64,000 nucleotides of DNA from Acinetobacter pittii. GTDB taxonomy: Bacteria > Pseudomonadota > Gammaproteobacteria > Pseudomonadales > Moraxellaceae. This document shows positions 58,613 through 64,000 of the stretch, in pieces. Each line of letters opens with the position of its first letter. Position 1 is the first letter of the stretch. Location of the stretch: contig NZ_CP139249.1 in the NCBI RefSeq assembly GCF_034064985.1, forward strand, positions 2,604,001 through 2,668,000. Reading direction: 5' to 3'. The position numbers and the translations under genes are program-made. The notes under the pieces were generated by a model. It was not told where the DNA came from. It made no database searches and worked only from the letters and a program-made list of their open reading frames with translations.

Positions 58613-60811
58613 TTACATCGCTACGGCTTTAGCACGAGCTGCATGCAACTTTTTATAGCTCTCGATCAGACGTAAATGGCGATCAAGTCCTTCTAGTTTC
58701 ATGCTTGTTGGTGTTAAACCATAGAAACGAACACTACCCTCTACAGAACCTAATACCGCATCCATTCGTGTGTCACCAAACATACGACGGAAATTAGTCA
58801 GGTAGTCTTCAAGCTCGAGTTCTTCATCTAACATCACTTCAAGCACCACGTTCATGCACTGATAGAACAAGCCACGCTCAACGGTATTGGTGTTATATTG
58901 CAAGTAAGTTTCTACAAGCTCTTTTGCTTCTTCAAACTGTTGTAAAGCAACATAAATTAGCAATTTCAATTCTAAGATAGTGAGTTGACCCCAAACTGTA
59001 TTGTCATCAAATTCGATACCAATGAGTGTGGTGATTTCAGTGTAATCGTCTAGCTCACATTCCTCTAAGTGCTCAACCAATGCCTCAAGCTGTTCATCAT
59101 CCAAACGATGCAGATTTAGAATATCTTCACGGAATGAAAGTGCCTTGTTGGTATTATCCCATATCAAATCTTCAACAAGATAAATTTCAGAATAATCTGG
59201 TACTAAAATACGGCAAGCAGTCGCACCTAAGTGCTCATAGACTGCCATATATACTTCTTTGCCCATCTCTTCGAGAATACCGAACAATGTTGCAGCTTCT
59301 TCTGCATTCGACTCTTCGCCTTCGCCAGAAAAATCCCATTCAACAAAGTCATAGTCAGATTTAGAACTAAAGAAACGCCAAGATACCAAACCGCTTGAGT
59401 CAATAAAGTGCTCAACAAAGTTGTTCGGCTCAGTAACCGCATTACTTTGGAAAGTCGGTTGAGGTAAATCATTTAAGCCTTCAAAACTACGACCTTGAAG
59501 TAATTCAGTCAAACTGCGTTCCAACGCAACTTCAAAACTTGGATGCGCACCGAAAGATGCAAACACCCCACCCGTACGCGGGTTCATTAAAGTTACACAC
59601 ATTACAGGGAACTGGCCACCTAACGATGCATCTTTAACTAATACAGGGAAACCTTGCTCTTCTAGACCTTTAATACCAGCAACAATACTTGGGTATTTTG
59701 CTAATACTTCTTCAGGAACATCTGGAAGTGCAATTTCACCTTCTAAAATTTCACGTTTAACGGCACGTTCAAAAATTTCTGACAAGCATTGAACTTGGGC
59801 TTCTGCCAGAGTGTTGCCTGCACTCATACCATTACTTAAGTATAAGTTTTCAATTAAATTTGATGGGAAATAGACAATTTCACCGTCAGACTGGCGCACA
59901 AAAGGTAGCGAGCAAATACCACGCTCTACGTTGCCTGAGTTGGTGTCATATAAATGTGTGCCAAGTAACTCATCATCTGGGTTATAAATCTCAAGACAAT
60001 ATTCATCTAAGATTTCTTTAGGTAATTCACCATTTGGACCCGGTTTAAACCATTTTTCATCTGGATAATGCACAAATTCAGCATTGGCAATATCTTCACC
60101 CCAGAACTGGTCGTTATAGAAGAAGTTACAGTTAAGGCGCTCAATAAACTCGCCTAATGCAGACGCCAAAGCACTTTCTTTAGTTGCACCTTTACCATTG
60201 GTAAAACACATCGGAGACTGTGCATCACGAATGTGTAATGACCATACATTTGGCACGATATTACGCCAAGATGCGATTTCGATCTTCATGCCCAAATTTG
60301 CCAAAATGGCAGACATATTGGCAATGGTTTCTTCTAACGGTAGGTCTTTACCTTGAATATAGGTATGGCTTTCTGAAGTTAAGCTTGGCAATAACAATGC
60401 TTGTGCATCTGCATCAATGCTTTCAACTTCTTCAATAATAAATTCGGGACCCGTTTGAATTACTTTTTTAACAGTACAACGGTCAATCGAACGTAAAATC
60501 CCTTGGCGATCTTTCTCTGAAATATCGGCTGGTAATTCAATTTGAATTTTAAAGGTTTGCTTATAACGGTTTTCAGGATCAACAATATTATTTTGCGATA
60601 AACGAATATTATCGGTTGGGATATCTCGAGCTGCACAATACACTTTTACAAAGTACGCTGCACACAATGCTGACGATGCTAAAAAGTAGTCAAATGGGCC
60701 CGGTGCCGAACCGTCACCCTTGTAGCGAATTGGTTGATCGGCAATTACTGTAAAGTCATCGAACTTAGCTTCCTGTCGAAGATTGTCGAGATAATTAACC
60801 TTGATTTCCAT
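58613..60811 (-). CDS. OsmC/YcaO domain protein
   Basis: A 732-residue fusion. Residues about 1-145 are OsmC-like (FDDFTVIADQPIRYKGDGSAP and a Cys in LASSALCAAYFV). About 180-580 are YcaO (ATP-binding cyclodehydratase fold; KGATKESALASALGEFIERL and RSFEGLNDLPQ). The C-terminal 150 residues are helical repeats (LRLLEEYL-like). YcaO proteins activate backbone amides with ATP; E. coli YcaO affects ribosomal protein S12 beta-methylthiolation. The OsmC fusion adds a peroxide-active fold. The substrate in Acinetobacter is unknown. Confidence 0.88.
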   Translation of the reverse strand: MEIKVNYLDNLRQEAKFDDFTVIADQPIRYKGDGSAPGPFDYFLASSALCAAYFVKVYCAARDIPTDNIRLSQNNIVDPENRYKQTFKIQIELPADISEKDRQGILRSIDRCTVKKVIQTGPEFIIEEVESIDADAQALLLPSLTSESHTYIQGKDLPLEETIANMSAILANLGMKIEIASWRNIVPNVWSLHIRDAQSPMCFTNGKGATKESALASALGEFIERLNCNFFYNDQFWGEDIANAEFVHYPDEKWFKPGPNGELPKEILDEYCLEIYNPDDELLGTHLYDTNSGNVERGICSLPFVRQSDGEIVYFPSNLIENLYLSNGMSAGNTLAEAQVQCLSEIFERAVKREILEGEIALPDVPEEVLAKYPSIVAGIKGLEEQGFPVLVKDASLGGQFPVMCVTLMNPRTGGVFASFGAHPSFEVALERSLTELLQGRSFEGLNDLPQPTFQSNAVTEPNNFVEHFIDSSGLVSWRFFSSKSDYDFVEWDFSGEGEESNAEEAATLFGILEEMGKEVYMAVYEHLGATACRILVPDYSEIYLVEDLIWDNTNKALSFREDILNLHRLDDEQLEALVEHLEECELDDYTEITTLIGIEFDDNTVWGQLTILELKLLIYVALQQFEEAKELVETYLQYNTNTVERGLFYQCMNVVLEVMLDEELELEDYLTNFRRMFGDTRMDAVLGSVEGSVRFYGLTPTSMKLEGLDRHLRLIESYKKLHAARAKAVAM

Positions 60812-61061
60812 GCTGGCACCTAAATATTTTTATGTGTCAGCACAGACACATAAAATCTAAATATTGAAAAATAAGCCGAATCACAGCGAAGAAATTGACT
60901 TAAAAAAAGAGAGATTAAAGCCATGTGTTTAATGAACGACTCAATTGGCTTTAATAAGATTGGTGGTATTATAGAGGGATTTTGTGCAGTTGATAACTAA
61001 AGTTAAAACATTGCTGCTCACAATGTTTTAACTCGTCTTTAATTTAGTTAAATATTGAACA

Positions 61062-62342
61062 TTAAAATTTAAAGGTGTAATCAACATTCAACCGCGTTTC
61101 ATTGGTCGAATGAAATGTCATATTACTTGGCATATCGTTGCGGTAGTGAGAAAAACGGGCTCGCATACCTAAGCCTTTGAACTTACCTTCAGGAATTTTA
61201 TAACCCAAATCAAATTCCATCGACTCCTCTTTAAAACGTTGGTCGCCATATTGCAATAAATCAATGTCTTCACCTTTTGCGTAGCGAGTCATAAAACGCA
61301 GTCCGTTTAATGAAACATCACCTACCCGCGCATTTTTAAAGTCATACTCATAACGAATCGAATAGACTTTTTCGTCTTTATTTGAATAGTCCGAACTCAT
61401 AAAATCAAGCACGACTGGACTTTCAGTTCCCGACAAAAATGGCAGACCAGTCGAGCCAAAAGACTGCATGTAGCCCAAAGAAACCGTATGATTTTGATAG
61501 TTCAAACCAAATAAGCCACTAATATGTCGGTTATCGACCTCTCCTATTTTTTTACTTCCAGTTTCTTCACTATTAAAAAACCGCACATCACTTAAAAAGT
61601 TAAGCTGATCATTTAAAGGCTGTTTGCCGTTAAAACCTAAAAACTGTTGCTGGTAAATGTCTTTGAGTTCAGCATGATAAGCACGCAAACGGTAGTCCTT
61701 TAACTGATAGCTTCCACCTAATGTATAAAAAGAATCGGTAGTTGCCGCTTTGTTAAAACGATGGTTGATATTGTCTGTTCCAACATCGGTATAACGAATC
61801 GAATCACGTTGACGTACTTCGTCGACGTAAAACCCTTCAAGTTGGAGATTTGGAATTTCATTTGAAACAAAGCGAATACCACGATAAGTCTGTGGAAACA
61901 AACGCGCTGGCGATGAAAATATGGTTGGTAACTGCGGAACCAAGTCCCCCACAAAAAGCTCATTTTTTCTAAATTTAGCCTTCCCTGTAATGCCTATTTT
62001 TCCATAATAATCATCACGCGAGTTATCAGGATTAACTGGCAATAAGCCACTACGCGCATAGTCATCAGCATGGCTTCCCATCAGGTTAAAACCTGCCATT
62101 GCCAGTACATCTACACCAAACCCAACTGTCCCTTCGGTATAACCAGACTGTCCTTTAAAAATTAAACCCTGCGCCCAATCTCTGGCTGCTGTATAAGGAT
62201 ATGGGTCTTTTTTATAGTCTCGGTCGAAGTAAAAATTACGCAGTGTCAGCTCAGCTTTACTGTCTGCAATAAACTCGGCATGCACAACTTGACTAAATAA
62301 TGGGCACAAGCATACCCCCACCCATAATGGTGTCTTTTTCAT
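61062..62342 (-). CDS. OprD-family outer-membrane porin
   Basis: A 426-residue precursor with signal peptide (MKKTPLWVGVCLCPLFSQVVHA) and an OprD-type 18-stranded barrel: KAELTLRNFYFDRDYK, GFGVDVLAMAGFNL, FRKNELFVGDLVPQLP, RFVSNEIPNLQLEGFYVDE, and the C-terminal strand NVDYTFKF ending in Phe. OprD/Occ porins pass small carboxylates such as aromatic acids and basic amino acids. It follows the MFS gene by 32 bp, so both likely serve one substrate. Confidence 0.88.
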   Translation of the reverse strand: MKKTPLWVGVCLCPLFSQVVHAEFIADSKAELTLRNFYFDRDYKKDPYPYTAARDWAQGLIFKGQSGYTEGTVGFGVDVLAMAGFNLMGSHADDYARSGLLPVNPDNSRDDYYGKIGITGKAKFRKNELFVGDLVPQLPTIFSSPARLFPQTYRGIRFVSNEIPNLQLEGFYVDEVRQRDSIRYTDVGTDNINHRFNKAATTDSFYTLGGSYQLKDYRLRAYHAELKDIYQQQFLGFNGKQPLNDQLNFLSDVRFFNSEETGSKKIGEVDNRHISGLFGLNYQNHTVSLGYMQSFGSTGLPFLSGTESPVVLDFMSSDYSNKDEKVYSIRYEYDFKNARVGDVSLNGLRFMTRYAKGEDIDLLQYGDQRFKEESMEFDLGYKIPEGKFKGLGMRARFSHYRNDMPSNMTFHSTNETRLNVDYTFKF

Positions 62343-62373
62343 TTTTTATCTCAACTATTTAATTTTTAATGGA

Positions 62374-63720
62374 TTAATGTGCTGTTTTAAGAGAGTAGTT
62401 TTGCTCTTTTTGACTGCGGTAAAAAGCACTACCCAAACTTAAAATCAGGAAAATAGCCAAAATAAACACCACACCGTAATAAGCATATAGCGTTGCGGGT
62501 GCTATACCTTTATCCAGAAAAATGCCTGCGACCGTTGGCGATAAAATTGCCCCAATTCTTCCAAAACCAATTGCATACCCCACGCCACGACTACGAATTT
62601 CGGCATCGTAAATTGTTGGAGAAATCGAATATAAACCTGCTACACAGCCATTAATAAGTGTGCCAAGTAATAAACCCACCATGAGTGCAATGCTGACTTG
62701 AGATGAAACGGCAACAAATAGGAAAACACATGCAGACGTTAGTCCTAAAAACAGGCTTAAGGCATAGAAGATTTTCATACGTGATGCCAATAAACCGATA
62801 ATGGCCGCCCCGAAAATCCCGCCAATACTAATTAAAATGCCGGTACTTACGCCTTGCTCTGGTGACATCCCCATTGAAATAAGAATTTTTGGTGTCCAGC
62901 TCATCACGAAGTAAAAGCCAAACATCACTAAAAAGAATGCAAACCATAAACAAAGTGTTTGAAATCCAAGTTGTCCAGCAAATAACTTGCCCAGTTCACT
63001 ACCATTTTGCGTGCTGATTTTTTCATAACGCGGCATAACTGGTAATTCGTTTAGCCCCATACGATTTACAGTTGCATTAATTCGTTCTAGTGCCTGTTTT
63101 GGTCGTTTCGCGAGTAAGTAATCTAAAGATTCAGGTAATAACCATGCGCTGATCAGCAGCATTGCAATGGTAGTAACCCCTCCTGCTAAAAAGATTGAGC
63201 GCCAACCTAAATGCTCAATCAATGCCAGTGATAGTACCCCGCCCAGTGTCGCGCCAATTCCATAACCTGTAGACATTAAGCTCACTGCGAGACTGCGCCA
63301 GCGCACATTAGCATACTCACTTGCCAAGACATTACTACTCGCAAGAATGCCACCCACCCCAATTCCGGTAATAAACCGAAGTGCTGCCAACATGCCGTGG
63401 CTTTGTACAAAAGCACAGCCCAACATGCTCAGACCTGCAATGACAAGACAAACTAAGATGAGTAAACGGCGACCAATTTTATCGGCTAAAGGCGCGAGAA
63501 AAATGGAACCAGCAGCCATCCCAAAAAGGCCAGAACTTAACAACAAGCCAATTTGAGCACCTGAAAGTGACCATTCTGCTGACACGGATGGAGCGGTAAA
63601 TGCCATTACCATCACGTCAAAGCCATCAATAATATTGAGACAAATACAGATCAAAATGACGAACCATTGGTAACGGCTCATGTTGTTTTGATTGATCTCA
63701 CTTAGAACGTCTCTTTCCAT
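62374..63720 (-). CDS. MFS transporter, aromatic acid:H+ symporter (AAHS) type
   Basis: A 448-residue transporter with 12 helices and the AAHS signatures: FDVMVMAFTAPSVSAEW, the loop LADKIGRRLLILVCL, RFITGIGVGGILASSNVLAS and GYGIGATLGG. Close kin carry benzoate, 4-hydroxybenzoate or related acids (BenK/PcaK group). ATG 63720 has AAGGGAG upstream; an in-frame upstream ATG ten codons earlier lacks one. The exact substrate cannot be told from sequence. Confidence 0.88.
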   Translation of the reverse strand: MERDVLSEINQNNMSRYQWFVILICICLNIIDGFDVMVMAFTAPSVSAEWSLSGAQIGLLLSSGLFGMAAGSIFLAPLADKIGRRLLILVCLVIAGLSMLGCAFVQSHGMLAALRFITGIGVGGILASSNVLASEYANVRWRSLAVSLMSTGYGIGATLGGVLSLALIEHLGWRSIFLAGGVTTIAMLLISAWLLPESLDYLLAKRPKQALERINATVNRMGLNELPVMPRYEKISTQNGSELGKLFAGQLGFQTLCLWFAFFLVMFGFYFVMSWTPKILISMGMSPEQGVSTGILISIGGIFGAAIIGLLASRMKIFYALSLFLGLTSACVFLFVAVSSQVSIALMVGLLLGTLINGCVAGLYSISPTIYDAEIRSRGVGYAIGFGRIGAILSPTVAGIFLDKGIAPATLYAYYGVVFILAIFLILSLGSAFYRSQKEQNYSLKTAH

Positions 63721-63857
63721 TTGTGTATCTCCCTTAGATAAGACATACACACGACATTGCTAATATGAGCGATTGGGTGGTTATGCACATCCGTATCCAT
63801 AATGACCTAGAGGAATATTTGTTTTTTGAGCATCCTGCTCTTTTTCTATACTGAATA

Positions 63858-63985
63858 TTTGGATCCAAAAAATCAACTAAAATTATAAATGGATTATTAA
63901 AAAGTATATAAACACATAAATTATATAAGTATAAAATTATTAAAAACATAAAATTAGGATGCTTGAATATTTTTATGGATCCATA
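63858..63985. promoter_or_regulatory. pair of palindromic operators upstream of MFS gene
   Basis: TTTGGATCCAAA (63858-63869) and TATGGATCCATA (63974-63985), both perfect 12-bp palindromes with a GGATCC centre, 116 bp apart. They look like sites of a GntR/FadR-type or similar regulator of the transporter operon or of a divergent gene beyond the right edge. Confidence 0.5.
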
Positions 63986-64000
63986 TTAAAAAATCTATTA

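Noticed and set aside
58992..59472. ORFs on both strands inside the OsmC-YcaO gene
   Set aside because: Out-of-frame shadows of a long conserved gene.
63734..63949. 71-residue minus-strand ORF upstream of the MFS gene
   Set aside because: Low-complexity, AT-rich translation that crosses the palindromic operator and promoter region; no ribosome site.

Overview
This window reads as an Acinetobacter chromosome, most likely A. baumannii or a close relative. The support is low GC, A. baumannii-type core genes (lysC, csrA, rnhB, adenine deaminase, an OsmC-YcaO fusion protein) and phage gene families common in A. baumannii siphovirus prophages. Identification is by recognition of protein sequence only; no database search was run.

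Positions 1 to about 38.6 kb are most of a lambda-like siphovirus prophage whose left end lies outside the window. From the right edge leftwards, a rightward early-left operon (34.4-38.5 kb: Sak3/Rad52-like annealing protein, unknown early proteins, small AlpA/Xis-like protein) starts at promoter pL. The immunity region (32.2-34.4 kb) holds an S24-type CI repressor, two small genes in the lambda rex position, Cro and CII. Three operator-like palindromes of consensus TTAACYATRGTTAA lie on each side of it, and a CII-type promoter matching lambda pRE overlaps cII. The leftward early-right operon (27.4-31.8 kb) encodes O- and P-like replication proteins, with iterons inside O, an HNH and a PD-(D/E)XK nuclease and a Q-like antiterminator. 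A late promoter (27.32-27.35 kb) followed after about 50 bp by a terminator mirrors lambda pR'-tR'. The late operon then runs leftwards: small AT-rich accessory genes, nuclease, metallopeptidase, terminase, portal, Mu F-like protein, scaffold, capsid, connectors, tail tube, a tail chaperone with a probable -1 frameshift extension, tape measure and tail tip.

The late operon is interrupted by many small cargo genes with signal peptides, lipoboxes or membrane segments, several followed by an intrinsic terminator. That layout suggests morons read by a Q-modified polymerase or from their own promoters. The most interesting is a secreted protein with two tandem TonB C-terminal-like domains (8.9-9.5 kb). 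No integrase and no lysis genes were found in the window.

From 38.7 kb the DNA is host chromosome: lysC, csrA, rnhB, a lipoprotein, cytochrome b561, adenine deaminase with an NCS2 purine permease, and pirin. Next comes a 12 kb oxidative cluster (46.8-58.6 kb): TetR regulator, ferritin-like 'metal-dependent hydrolase', SDR, Baeyer-Villiger-type monooxygenase and methyltransferase; then AraC regulator, second monooxygenase, second SDR, HSL-type hydrolase and GMC oxidoreductase. The paired monooxygenase/SDR/hydrolase content recalls the mycobacterial mymA operon. The window ends with an OsmC-YcaO protein, an OprD-family porin and an AAHS-type MFS transporter, preceded by two perfect GGATCC-centred palindromes that look like operators.
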